A stretch of DNA of 64,000 nt from Luzula sylvatica (GCA_946800325.1 OX326958.1:12242992-12306991), one strand, 5' to 3'; positions 44,451-56,445 are shown, counted from the stretch's first letter. The notes: a model not told the origin generated them from the letters alone. Made by a program: numbers and translations.

Positions 44451-45960
44451 TGATAAGAGGAAAATAAAGCACCTTTTTGATATCTAATTTGGGGATTTTA
44501 GCCCTTTTGAATCACAACTTTATATATATAATTGTTCATATTTGAGATAGCAAGAATATTTCTTCACTAAGTGTGTTTTATTGATAATTTTAGGTTTTTG
44601 GGCGAAAGTTTTTGGCATTCCAACAGTGTAGTTGTCTTCCTCTCCTCGCGCCGATAAAATCGATATATTATACTGTCCATTTCGGTACACGTATGAAGAA
44701 GGAGGCAAGAAATCTACCACACAAAAGTCTACACCAAATTCTATACGAAAACCACTCACACTTTAATCACCATTCAGCCCACCTACCTCACCTACAATTA
44801 CCAAACTACCCTCAATCCTCTCAACAATCTCTAGACCAATGGGAAGGCTCCTAATGCACTATAAATAGACCCCAAAGGCCCTTGGGGCAGGATTACATTC
44901 TCTTCACCATTTTTCTGCCCTCTCTCTCTCTCTCTCGAACTCTCTCCCTCTTAAGCAAGTCCAAGAACTTTCAAGAACACACAAGAATTGCAAATACGAA
45001 CGATAATTCCCAGGATTGATCAACGAGTAGAAGCTTTCTTCATTCGGTGGATCGATCTACACTTCAACGAAGATCGAGTTGTGAGGTTTAGGATAGGAGC
45101 TTTCTTCGTCCGAATCCGCGCGAGCAAGGAGTCGAGCTTACTCTAATCGATTGGGAGCTTTCTTCCAATTGGTTCCTTGCAAATCTCAAGTTCACGTAAC
45201 CGGTTTGGAGCTTTCTTCGATCGGCGAGCGAATCGGTACAAAAGGAACACGTTGTGCGAGGTGACTAGCTTTCTACGCATCTCAACCAACGAGGAAGGCA
45301 TTTATGACGAGACTCGAAGCTTTCTTCATCTCTCTAGGTGTTTTCTTTCCTTTCTTTAAATTCTTGTAGTATAAACTGAATTGGACTTGTGTAAAGAGTG
45401 TGAATCTTTGCTTGTTTGTGTGAATGAATGTTTCTTGTTTGAATTGAATCTTTGCTCTTTCACTTGCATTTCAGCCCTTAATTAACTCGTTTTGATTAAG
45501 TTTCTGCCTATTAAAAAGTTTCTGCCTGTTAAAATTGTTTCTTTCATTGCGTAGATCTTGATTTCTAGTTTCGGGAACTTTTTGAATCGTTGAATTTCAT
45601 GAAATATTTGAATTGATATGAGTTTTTGAAAATTGTAACTTAAATTGAAAACCTGCTGTTTCCAGGGACTGTTTTTTTCAGAGACCTGATTGTAATTCGT
45701 TAATAACTTTTTATTCCGTTGTCCAAATTGTTTGAAATTTTAGGATAAATTTGATAATATTCAGACCTATCTCTGCACAAATTTTCATTAATTTTGGAAA
45801 CTTCGAAATAATTATTTTGATTCATTCTTCGGCGCATATACTCCTCGTGGAACGAACTTCTATATTTCCACTATACACATATATTTCCAACTTGTTGATT
45901 GAATTGGTTTTCACATACAACGATATCTCAAATTAAAAGTGATTGAAAACCCGCTCATCA
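44451..45960 (+). repeat. 3' LTR of the Athila-like element
   Basis: It repeats 40160-41669 at an offset of 4291 bp and is followed by the TSD ATGCT. Only one mismatch was noticed when reading both copies. Confidence 0.95.
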
Positions 45961-45965
45961 ATGCT

Positions 45966-48440
45966 CTACAAATGAAATAAAGATTGTTTTACTGACGTTG
46001 CGAACTTATCTTATAGGCTTACATGATGATTATATGAAAGTATTATTTTATCGAATCAGTAACCCTCATATCGATACGGGACTCCAAGTTCATAACACCC
46101 ATGACCCATATTTCACGATCCTCCCACAAGTTGCTTTGGCAGCGAATCACGACTCTCGACTGAAGTGGCAACCCGCCAGTATACAACTCGTATACAAGAG
46201 GCTCTTATATGATAATTCCACAAAAACATAAACTCCACAACTCGAAAATAACGACACACATATATATATACATGCAACACCATATCATATACAAACAAAC
46301 GTAAATAAACCTAGCGGAAGCATATAAACACATATGCGACATAAACACACAAAATACTAAACATGTCGCAACGACAAAATGGCTCGCTGGCCAGAAACGG
46401 AAGTACATTAATATACACAACATGGAGGTTCCGCGACCAAAACGAAACCATCGTACTCACACTCTAGATATCTGCTGCCCCGGATAATCTGTCCACCATA
46501 CCTAGACTCAAACCATTATAATTAAATGGCTAGTCACGGAAGTGATTAAGTGAGTGAGTTTTGAGCCTAGCTTATTAAGATCGACATCATACATGGCTAG
46601 TCAAAAACCTCGCATGAAAATAATCGTAATCGTAATTCATATTCTGATATCATATAAGTATATAAATACTTCTCAAAGTACTTGCCCCGGCTTTTTGAAA
46701 TAAAAATCACTTACCTTCATACATAATCATATACATACTAATACTTTTACCCGGTGTGAGGACGTTAATAACTCTCGACTGAAGTGCCAACCCGAGCTGA
46801 TAGCGAATCACACTTGGGCTGGAATAAAACAAAAGGGGAACACATCCGCCCGACGACTGGATATCCATGCGCCACAACCATACCCCTCATGGGTCGGGAC
46901 TTTGCACTACATCAAGTTAGCTACGTCTTTTCTTCACTGGAGTCTCACAGAGACCCTTTCTAAAATCGCAAGTCCTAACTTACGCTTTAGAAAAATCAAA
47001 TCATACATATAGATAGCCTCATGTAGACCCTCACTAAAATCGTAAGCCCGGCTTACGTTTTATCCAATTAAAATTTTACATATATATAGATGATAAAATC
47101 TACATAATATACATTTTGTTGAGGTCATGCGGTTGTTAAAGCAAAATACGGTTTCTAAAGCAAGAAACTTTGACTATCATGTAAGGTCTAGAAACGCTCG
47201 TAATTGGATTCTTAATAAGAGAAAAGTGAGAGTAACACTCAACTAATGGAAAGAAACTCGACAAACAAGAGATTAATCGAAACGATGCACAGGATTGAGT
47301 GAAAATGGAGAAACTCGAAACTTGAATGGAATTCTTCTTTTGATCTTGCCAACTCGCACAACTCAACCTCCTGAGGATTATGGCACCTTTCTTTTTGCGA
47401 AATTTTCTCTTTTCCTTGCTTTTTCCTCTTTTTCTCTCTTCTTTTCCATGGGGTTTCATGAGATTTCTGAAGTGAGCTAATGGCAATGGATGGGTATGAA
47501 TGGGCATGAGGTGGTAGCCGCCCAAGTAATGCATGGGGTGAGGTGTTGGCCACAAAGACATGCATGTGATGTGCTGGATGGGTACATTTCATATATACCC
47601 ACAAAACTATAAAATTTGCAAACTCTTGGATTTACAAGTATATGCAGGTTTATTTAAGAAACTCTATATTTAGTATTATTAATGGTTTGGTCATTTTGCA
47701 AATAAGACCCTATAATATATTTATTTAAATAACCCATCAAAATGAAATTACGATTATACCCTTTCGAGAACTTTGACACATAAGAACTCGGTTTTGATCG
47801 TTGGAAGAGTTATATTCTTAATACGGGTCTTATATTCTGAGATTTTAGGAATAATAATCTGCAAATATGAGAACCCTATTTTTGATATTTATCACATGGG
47901 TGGGATCTCTCTATTTAGGTAGGATTATATCCAATCGCATCCAATGCGACTCTTGATCCTTTATATAATTTTCGGTGATGGATCGTATCTAATACAATCC
48001 CAGTTCCGTGTGTGCATTCTATCTATGTCCCGCACTCCAATCGCATTGGTTTGGACGGTTAAGTCACAACCATATCCAACAGATCGTTCAAATAAATATT
48101 TGTCTTTGACCTTAACCCTTATCAGTGCTTATTTAACGCTTTCCATCTCGTTGATAGTTACAATAACCCATGTCGGATTTGTCCTAAACCCATGTGAGAC
48201 GTAGTACCGAACATAGTGGTTGTGAATGTGGAAGGCATTTTCGTGACTTAAATATTATGAGGGATAATGATATACGTGTTATAAATGCGTGACATAATCT
48301 TATTACATCACTATCACAAGATTTTCTAATGCATATGCACTAACTAGGAAGACTAAATTATTCTAAATAATATCTAAATAAATATGAATTAAACCGGTAC
48401 AAATAATACAAATTTAAGAAGTTTGTAGTAAAAAACAAAT
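45966..48440 (-). mobile_element. Gypsy-type LTR-like sequence, minus orientation, unresolved
   Basis: The minus strand has a promoter-like TATATATG (about 47590) followed by a GC-richer leader with ATG-rich, Lys/Arg-coding frames. The block at 46100-47080 contains duplicated words (ACTCTCGACTGAAGTGCCAA) and AATCGTAAGCCCGGCTTACG hairpins, typical of U5 regions of large gypsy LTRs. Another TATA-like TTATATAAAGG lies at about 47960 (minus). No ends or TSD were established. The left end was opened by the Athila-like insertion. Confidence 0.45.
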
Positions 48441-48454
48441 CCGGCAACCATGGG

Positions 48455-48690
48455 GCTTGTGCATCATGACGCACCACCTCGTGTAACTCTTTACACATGA
48501 TTTTTGTACAATCCATCATGACGCACCATCTCGTGTGTCACGACGGACAAACACCCAAAATCTCCAGAGACCTGGCGTCATGACGCATGTTTCCACCGTC
48601 ATGACGCACCCATGGCGTCCCCGCAGATCCGTGGCAACTCATGGCGTGCGTCACGACACACCAGTCCGTGCATCATGACGCACAACACGA
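48455..48690. repeat. Palindrome array in the leader next to LTR D
   Basis: TG(C/T)(G/A)TCATGACGCA-type palindromes start at 48460, 48512, 48534, about 48574, about 48595, 48647 and 48669. Three pairs show 21-22 bp spacing. This array is outside LTR D, about 270-500 bp into the interior of that element. Confidence 0.8.
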
Positions 48691-48940
48691 TGTTTTCCCT
48701 TTTTGTCTTGATTCCAAATCATTTTTCATCGTTTCTTCAACGATCGATCATGAAGCCTTTCTACGATCATTCCTAGATCATATCAGACATTCCATGACTG
48801 ATCTCTAGTGAATTCACTTGTGATTGTAATCGAAAATTTCATTTCAATCACCAATTTTCATGCATACGGATACGGACTTTGATAACCCGTGCGTATATCG
48901 AATATAATATACGACTATGATTCGACCCTCGAATCTCGGT

Positions 48941-48956
48941 GCTTGCTCTAATACCA
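48941..48956 (-). promoter_or_regulatory. Primer-binding site, initiator-Met type
   Basis: TGGTATTAGAGCAAGC on the minus strand. It shows that 48958-49881 is a true 5' LTR and fixes the orientation of the whole LTR family. Confidence 0.85.
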
Positions 48957-48957
48957 C

Positions 48958-49881
48958 TGAAGGAAATTATACCGATTCCGGGCCCGAGCAGCGGATATGA
49001 AGGCCGGTCCGATTCCCAAAATCCGAGATCACACTTCGATATCGAGGGTACGATGCAAAGTAGGATAGTCAATTATCGGCGTGAAATTGACCACGCTCGA
49101 AGGGTTGATCGCTTATCCTCCTTTCTCCTTGTCACGTTGGTGACAAAATGCGCGTCTCACACCCACACGTCTGTCACCGCTTCCTTGACAGTTTTCGCTC
49201 TTTCGGTTCGATCACAACGAAGAGCCACAAGTGTCGCTCCTCTACGCATATCCACCGCGAGTCGTAGCACCTCGGTTACGGGTATATCTGTCTAGACGAT
49301 ATACCGGTAAACTTGGTTGATTGAATTGATTCTCTAAACCGAGAAAATTCCCTTTTCTCATTCTCCCTTTCTTCGCACCCTTTCACTATATGAAAAAGTT
49401 TCTCTTCTAGAATAGAATGATCTGGACAAAAATCAAATGTACAAGAGAGAGAGAATTATCATATTTATACTAGTCTAAGGACACCCAAAATGCACGTTTT
49501 AGACACACCAAACCGTGTGTACCAAAAATTGCCAGAAAACAGCTTTTTAACACAATGCGTCATGACGCAGCACATGGTCCGTCATGACGCACGATGGCAA
49601 ACAGTTTATGGACAAAATACGCATCCTAGCGTCATGACGCACCGTATGGTCCGTCATGACGCACAACCGTATTTTTCCCGAATTTGACTAAGTCCACAAC
49701 TATTGCAGACTAAATACACTAGGTGCGTCATGACGCACCATATGGTGCGTGATGATGCACAATGTAATTTGGCCCAATTCTGCACAATTCTATTGTGCAT
49801 CCATCCGTCTTCTTGAACGCGTACGTTTGTGTGTGCTCGTGTGTATACTTTTACGGTTGATCCGAAACTGCATATCTTTCA
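48958..49881 (-). mobile_element. LTR D, 5' LTR of the paired-palindrome family
   Basis: On the minus strand it starts TGAAAGATATGCAG (49881) and ends ATTTCCTTCA (48958), 924 bp. A TATA box (GTATAAATAT) lies at 49461-49470, followed by a GC-richer R/U5 similar to LTR A. U3 carries three palindrome pairs at 49556-49759. No coding frame. The right-hand flank is GTATT. The matching TSD was not found because the element is truncated. Confidence 0.92.
49556..49759. repeat. Three palindrome pairs in LTR D
   Basis: Palindromes start at 49556/49578, 49628/49650 and 49724/49746, so each pair is exactly 22 bp apart. The best copy extends to GGTGCGTCATGACGCACC (49722-49739). The second member of each pair is slightly degenerate. 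Confidence 0.92.
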
Positions 49882-50074
49882 GTATTTTGTGTCCATAACT
49901 GATACAAGTCGTTGAACAACGTATGCAACTCTATAGAAAAGAATAATACAACGACACACATAACTTGCTAGCAATACATGTCCTCGATGAGAAAACAAAC
50001 CTACGATACAACAAATATATAACTTTGACAACCAAAAAAATTATGAAAATTAAAATTAAAAACAAGAGAAAAAA

Positions 50075-50109
50075 ATCAGCCCCGCGCAACTGCGCGGGTA
50101 TGACGCTAG
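50075..50109 (+). mobile_element. Helitron 3' end, body not delimited
   Basis: The hairpin CCCGCGCAACTGCGCGGG, then TATGACG and CTAG, with host T at 50110. This is the canonical plant Helitron terminus. The 5' TC end to the left was not located. It may lie beyond LTR D or within 49882-50070. Confidence 0.8.
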
Positions 50110-50138
50110 TTTTTAATAAAGATAAATAGATAGAGCGC

Positions 50139-50497
<359 letters not shown>

Positions 50498-52590
50498 TCA
50501 ATCAATAGTTATAATTTTAAACATATCACAACACCATGACATGTGTTATCTTTTTCTTTTTTTGTTGTTTTTTCTATTGCAATCCAAATTATATTCAAGT
50601 ATATATGCAATAAAATTATAATTGATCCCCAAACTCATCATAATATCATCGGTGAGCAGACAAAGTGAATTGATTAGTATTTATAATTGATTCAGTTAGA
50701 TGTTAATTGACGCATATGAGTAACACATCAATAATGTAATATGTTAATATTAGTAAATGTTAATTGACGTGTCAATTCTATTAAACGATCAATTAAATCG
50801 TTAATTGAGTCAATCAATAATACTAATCAACATATTTAATCCTTTCTCGCCGCTTCAACAAGGATGTTATTTTGTGTTATAAATCAATAGTTATAATTTT
50901 AAACATATCACAACACCATGACACGTGTGTTATCTTTTTCTTTTTGTTGTTGTTGTTTCTATTGCAATCCAAATTATACCCAAGTATGCAAGAAAATTAT
51001 AATTGATCTCCAAACTCATGATAATATCATCGGTGAGCTGACAAAGTAAATTGATTAGTATTTCTAATTGATTCAATTAGATGTTAATTGACGCGTTTCA
51101 TTAACACATCAATAATTTAATATGTTAATATTAGTAAATGTTAATTGACGTGCCAATTCAATTGAACGGTCAATTAAATCATTAATTGAGTCAATAAATA
51201 ATACTAATCAACCTATTTAATCCTCTCTCGCCGCTTCATCAAGTAGGGGTGTACGTAGGCCGGGTTGGGCGGGTTTTTTATCTAAAATGTAACCCAACCC
51301 AACTAGAACGGGTTTTCATTTTTCCAACCCAACCCAACCCAACCCACGAAACCTATAAAAATTTTCAAACCCATCTTGACCGGGTTGGGCAGGTTAACAG
51401 GGTTTTTTTTTCGTAAATACATACTTGGGCGATATATGTTCATATGTTCACAAAAGAATATGCAACAAAAATTATATTTTTAGTTAGATCAACGAAAAAT
51501 ATTTTACAAACACGCAACAAAAATTAAACATGTATAATCAACATCTCATTATGTTTATGTCATTTTTTCCGACAATAAATATAAAACACATATTATATAA
51601 AACAAATTAAAAGTTCAAACTAATTATATATTTGATGACAAAACGGATATAATGATATCATAAAAAAATAAAAAAACCTTTCTAATAAAGAAAACATAAA
51701 ATAATGACCAAAGACGAAACTTACTCTTAAACCAAATAAAAATAACCAAAGAGGATACTCATTTTTTGTTAGAAAACAAAACATGTCATATATAATTTAA
51801 GTCAAGAAATTTTGTATTCTAGTTTGAGAAATTTGAATTACTTGATAAACATAATATTCATCTAAGGTAAAAAAGATAAGATACAATATAACATTGAAAA
51901 TAATTAATAATAAATAAATTGTAACAATATAAATTACGAAAAAATAACATACCACATAATTTATATTAAAATGTTAAACAATTATTTTAAAATTTGGAAT
52001 TATACGGGTCGGGTTGGGTTAATACGAGTTTTTAGCTTCAAACCCGTAACCCAACCAACACTTCCGGGTTTGTCAAAGTTCCAACCCGGACCCAATCCAA
52101 CAACTTCGAAACCCGCAAAAAACGGGTCGGTCGGGGTTGGGTTGGGCGGGTTGGGTGGGTTGGAGAATTTTGTGTACACCCCTATCATCAAGGATGTTAT
52201 TTTTGTGTTATCAATCAATAGTTATAATTTTAAACATATCACAACACCATGACACGTGTTATCTTTTTCTTTTTGTTGTTGTTTCTATTGCAATCCAAAT
52301 TATACCCAAGTATGCAAGAAAAATATAATTGATCCCCCAACTCATCATAATATCATTGATGAGCTCACAAAGTGAATTGATTAGTATTTCTAATTGATTC
52401 AAGTAAATGTTAAATGACGCGTTTGATTAACACATAAATAATGTAATATGTTAATATTAGTTAGTGTTATTTGACGTGTCAATTCAATTAAACGATCAGT
52501 TAAATCCTTAATTGAGTCAATCAATAATACTAATCAACATATTTAATCCTTTCTTGCCGCTTCATCAAGGATGTTATTTTTGTGTTATTG
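50498..52590 (+). repeat. Three direct units at the 5' end of Helitron-3
   Basis: Each unit begins ATCAATAGTTATAATTTTAA and ends CGCCGCTTCA(A/T)CAAGGATGT. The units start near 50501, 50885 and 52211, the second interrupted by hAT-1. Confidence 0.88.
51244..52184. mobile_element. hAT-1, non-autonomous hAT element with G-rich arms
   Basis: TIRs are TAGGGGTGTAC on both ends, and the 8-bp TSD TCATCAAG stands at 51236-51243 and 52185-52192. The other two Helitron units show the uninterrupted TTCATCAAGGATG. Inside each TIR lie inverted arms of AACCC/GGGTT repeats (51258-51380 and 52008-52164). The middle 600 bp is AT-rich and non-coding. A hAT transposase must be supplied in trans. Confidence 0.93.
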
Positions 52591-52679
52591 AGGCTCCATA
52601 TATAATCCCCGTATAAAACTCTGGCTCAATTGTTTATTTCTTATGGTATAATTTACAATTGTCTTTTTTTTAAAAAAAA

Positions 52680-53486
52680 AATAATATTTTAAATTGCGAT
52701 ATTGCGGTCCATTGCGGTCGGGTCATTTTTTGCAGCGGATTGCGTTTGCGGACGCAATTGCGGCGCAATGACCTTATTGCGGGCAGTCGTTGCGATATTA
52801 AATTATGTAAAAATAATAGTTTGTTTAAATATATTTTTCACAATATTTTTTATCACCATTAATATCGTAAAATTTTCTTCATAATTTTCTTCTAAAAAGA
52901 ATAAAAAAGTTGATTGTCCTGGAACCTTTTCAGTGTAAATAAAAGTTGATCATAAAATTTCCATTAAAATGGAAATTATACGGGATCTTTGGAATTGTAT
53001 TTGGTTGAATAATTTTTTGTCGACATCCTAAAAATATCAAAACACTATAACTCAAATTTTAAATCGAAACATCAATGAAATACAATGAAATTACTAAATT
53101 CATACATTTATAGATGAAAATGACACATTTTAGAAGTTACATATGTTATGAGCATATTTTATCAAATATTTTGATAATAAAACATGGAGACTATGTATTA
53201 AATAATCACAAAATTTATGTTATAATATTTATATTAAATAATTCTCGATAAAATTACTTTAACGTGTATTTTGTGTTTAATTCAAGGTAAAAGACAAAAT
53301 TTCACAAATTCAAGCCCATCATTGCATTCCTCTCGTCGAGACGAGCGATTTCGATATAAATTTCATGTAATTTGTTGGAAGGATGAGAAAATTACAACGA
53401 TTTGAATATTATCCGCAATATTTGACCCGATATGGCCGCAATATTACCGATATTTCGCCGCAATCTCGCCGCAATATCCGCAATTT
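52680..53486. mobile_element. Possible TIR element with ATTGCGG motifs
   Basis: The left part has AAATTGCGATATTGCGG. The right part has CCGCAATATCCGCAATTT, its near inverse. Several more ATTGCGG words lie just inside both ends. I could not find a TSD, so the limits are approximate. Confidence 0.45.
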
Positions 53487-53836
53487 ATATATATTCCGGT
53501 TTTATGCGTGTTATTCAAGGTTTTTCTCTATTTGTTATGAAAATTTAATTTTGTTTGAATTATAACATGTTATATTTCATTTATTTTGTGTGAATTTATA
53601 ATGATGAACCAATTTCGTGGACCCTTATGAATTGTAATGTATATATCTATGATATACAAATTTCATGAACTTTTATTAATTATAATGAATTTATTGACAT
53701 TAATATATTTGCAAACATATCACGATTATATAATTGCGGTTAAACGCACCCGCACAAATTCTATTTAAACAAATTATACAAAAAATGAAAAAAAAAATAT
53801 GAAGTCCCGCGCAATTGTTGCGCGGACTATTGCTAG

Positions 53837-53872
53837 TATATTAAATTATTCTAATACCATCCTAAAGTCAAT
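53837..53872 (+). repeat. Dispersed repeat R1, copy 4, continuation
   Basis: TATATTAAATTATTCTAATA and CCATCCTAAA match copy 1 at 6950-6985 directly after the Helitron-3 end. Confidence 0.85.
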
Positions 53873-53879
53873 GGATCTT

Positions 53880-54025
53880 GAAAAAATATTAACTTGACAT
53901 TTGGTAAAACTAGAAAGAGAAACAATTAACTTCCATTTTATTTTATTTATAGATCAAGAAAACATTTATTCAATGTCATATAATAAGATAAAATGAAATA
54001 ACCTCGCATTTCATGATATTACTCA
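53880..54025 (-). pseudogene. 3' UTR relic of a third defensin-like gene copy
   Basis: Blocks such as AGAAAGAGAAAC, CCATTTTATTTTATTTATAG, TTCAATGTCATATA and ATTTCATGAT match the 3' flank of gene 1 (20900-21010, same orientation). The coding exon is missing. After TTACTCAG the sequence changes to an unrelated GC-rich stretch (GGGGGCCTCGGCGGCCCC, 54045), which looks like a transposon end. Confidence 0.65.
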
Positions 54026-54039
54026 GTAGCGGAGAAAGG

Positions 54040-54369
54040 GGGACCGAGGGGGCCTCGGCGGCCCCACGAAATGAATTTTTGTGTGTATTTTTATGCTGTG
54101 AAAATTGATTTGGCTCTCCCCTAATGTGTATCAATAATTTAAAAACATGTTATGTCAAATCATGTAAAATATCAAAGAATCTAATTGATCATATAAAAAA
54201 AATAGAAATAATTGGGTATGTCAATCAAAACAAGGTATAATCCTAATATGCAAATATGCCTTAAGTTAACATTATGTAAAAATCATTTATCAAAATTTTC
54301 CATACAACTAATTAATATATAATAAGTAAATTATTTTGGTATATTAATACGAAGATTATTCATATATTA
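54040..54369. other. Unassigned, possibly a DNA-transposon end
   Basis: It begins with the GC-rich AGCGGAGAAAGGGGGACCG and a perfect GGGGCC-type inverted word, then AT-rich sequence without a coding frame. Confidence 0.4.
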
Positions 54370-54598
54370 ATGTGTGTATAGGATTTCTCTGTTGTGACAA
54401 GATTATAATGTGTATATACTTATGATTTGTTGTTGTGATTGGCTTGGACTTAATCCCATGAATTTAATGACTATACCAAAATGATGTTTATTACTATTTA
54501 ATGACTATATGAAGTAATCAGGTAATTAATGTAAATACTTTATAAAATTCAGTATGCAACATTCTCTCCTCATCTCTAGCTCTACCTATTTATCCTTA
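54370..54598 (-). repeat. Dispersed repeat R1, copy 5 (inverted)
   Basis: ATTTCTCTGTTGTGACAAGA, TTAATGACTATA and GGTAATTAATGTAAATAC are the reverse complement of R1 blocks. In place of a pure GA run it has a degenerate CTCTCCTCATCTCTAGCTC. Confidence 0.75.
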
Positions 54599-56197
54599 CT
54601 AGGAGAATACTCGCGCTACGCGGCGAGAATGTTAATTATGTTTTTCATTGTAATACAAAGTACATATAAATATGATAATAATGATAATTATCATTTCATA
54701 ATATAATTATTTGAACTAATTTGTCCATGATTATGTATATGATTTACAATTATTTTACATCATGAAGACAAAAAGTTTCATTTTCTTAAATAATAGTACT
54801 TGTATTAATGTCATTGTATAATAATAATAATATGAGTTATAACATGATTTTACAAAAAAACATAACAACAAATATTATATCTTTGTTATTCACAATATTT
54901 CATACAATATCAAATATAAAAATAATGAATCATACAACATACGTAATAACATATTATTAATTATATATTACTAATAATTTGTTATTGATTTAAAATGAAA
55001 ATTATAAATAATGCCAAACTTAATATTGCAAGTGATTTAATAAATAATATAAAAAATTAATTTAGCATAAACATAAATATAAATTATTTTATAGCGTATG
55101 ATTTTTTTTTAATTTTATAGTTTTAAAAATAACATTTTTATTTGATAAGTGCTTATAAATTTAAGAAATTATTTCGATGGATAAATTATTTTTTATTTCT
55201 ATTATTTTACGAAAAAATTAATATTAAATTTGTTTGATAGAAAACACAAATATAATCAACTTTGTATTATATGGTATTAATATAGTTATAATTTTTTAAA
55301 AATAAATATTAATATTTAAAATTTCTATTATGTAACTAAAATAATTAAAATTTTATTTTGTAAAAATGCACTTTTTGCATTGTATTGTACATAATATGTT
55401 TACAAATTTAAATTATGAAAAATGGTATGTATGAACTATGCTAAAATGAATGTCAAAATAAAGAGAAAGTTAAAATGAATATATTTCATGAATTTTTAAA
55501 ATTAAAATTCTAAAATTAATACTACTATGTGTTGTATGTTTATAATATTACATATTAAGTTATTAGTATTTCATATATAAACTTTTCATCTTCCATTTTC
55601 TATTATGTAAGTAAAATAATTAAAATTTTATTTTCTAAAAATGCACTTTTTGCATTGTATTTTTTACATAATATGTTTACAAATTCAAATTATCGAAAAT
55701 GGTATGTACGAATTATGCTAATATGGATGTCAAAATAAAGAGAAAATTAAAACGAATATATTTGATGAATTTTTAAAATTAAAATTCTAAAATTAATACT
55801 ACTATATGTTGTATGTTTATAATATTACATATTAAGTTATTAGTATTTCATATATAAACTTTTCATCTTCCATTGTATTCACATTTGATCGTGTAATTTT
55901 GTGTGAAATGATAACAATTGAATATACTTAGTTTAGTGCGAACCTAACCAATAATATTAGTCCACGTCATTGATGTATGATGATGTGGCTTTCCAAGGAT
56001 GCTTAAAACATGGTGTAAAATAATGACACATAAATGACTACACAAAATATGATCTTCAAAAAATCTAAAAAATAAATCAATGGTTTATATCAAAACACAT
56101 CACTAAAAAGTCTATAGGATGAATCAATATCACAAAATCTAATGGTCAATAATCATGAATAACCATGATGATGTGGCTTCATGAGGATGCTCAAAGA
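54599..56197 (-). mobile_element. Helitron-4 (3' end clear, 5' end tentative)
   Basis: The minus-strand 3' terminus is a GC hairpin (CTCGCCGCGTAGCGCGAG), then TATTCTC and CTAG at 54599, after host A at 54598. The best 5' candidate is TCTTTGAGCATCCTCATG at 56197, followed on the plus strand by T. The interior has two ~274-bp tandem units (55325-55873) and two related GATGATGTGGCTT blocks (55980, 56167). It codes for nothing. Confidence 0.65.
55325..55873. repeat. Two ~274-bp tandem units in Helitron-4
   Basis: Both units begin CTATTATGTAA(C/G)TAAAAT and contain ATGCACTTTTTGCATTGTAT and TTATTAGTATTTCATATAT. They are very similar along their length. Confidence 0.9.
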
Positions 56198-56402
56198 TAG
56201 GTGAAAAATAAGGGGGTGGGTAAATTAAATATATCTCTATCAATTTTAATACCCCTGATTTTGCAATAAATTGATTTGCAGTAGGTATTAAATTCATAGA
56301 ATGAATGCAATAAATTGCATTTGAGCACTATATACCATAACAAATCTCTCAAATTGTGTACATAATTAGTTTGAAAAGTTTCCTAATTTCCTCTTGGCTC
56401 GA

Positions 56403-56410
56403 TATAAAAG
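56403..56410 (+). promoter_or_regulatory. TATA box of defensin-like gene 2
   Basis: TATAAAAG lies 36 bp before the ATG, as in gene 1. Confidence 0.7.
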
Positions 56411-56445
56411 CGAACACGAGAAACAAAAATAATAAAGTAAATGAC

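Larger units (their letters stand above)
40160..45960 (+). mobile_element. Young non-autonomous Athila-like gypsy element
   Basis: Two 1510-bp LTRs (40160-41669 and 44451-45960) both start TGATAAGAGG and end CCGCTCATCA. I saw one difference between them (G at 41494, T at 45785). The TSD is ATGCT at 40155-40159 and 45961-45965. The PBS is TGGCGCCGCTGCCGGGGA, complementary to a tRNA-Asp 3' end apart from one base, as in Athila elements, and the PPT is AAGTGTGGGGGTATT. The 2.8-kb interior has one 388-codon ORF and no protease, RT, RNase H or integrase. Movement would need enzymes supplied by another element. The near-identical LTRs mean a very recent insertion. Confidence 0.96.
48441..48957 (-). 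mobile_element. Leader (5' internal) region of the element headed by LTR D
   Basis: Directly inside LTR D, the minus strand reads TGGTATTAGAGCAAGC at 48956-48941, one base from LTR D. It is one mismatch from the initiator-Met primer site TGGTATCAGAGC. The rest is non-coding leader carrying the palindrome array. The body of the element and its 3' LTR are missing to the left. Confidence 0.8.
50498..53836 (+). mobile_element. Helitron-3, nested in R1
   Basis: It starts TCAATCAATAGTTATAATTT and ends with the hairpin CCGCGCAATTGTTGCGCGG, then ACTATTG and CTAG. It inserted between A (50497) and T (53837). The empty site is preserved in R1 copy 1, which confirms both ends. The 5' third is three ~370-bp direct repeats (50498, 50883, 52207). 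hAT-1 (51244-52184) sits in the second unit, and a further GC-motif TIR element (about 52680-53486) may be nested. No Rep/helicase. Confidence 0.93.

Noticed and set aside
47239..47604. Two overlapping Lys/Arg-rich minus-strand frames (121 and 141 codons)
   Set aside because: They lie in a GC-richer leader of a gypsy-type LTR. There is no domain, and the two frames cover the same DNA.
48939..49295. 118-codon open frame
   Set aside because: It spans the PBS and the U5 of LTR D on the strand opposite to transcription of the element, so it has no coding role.
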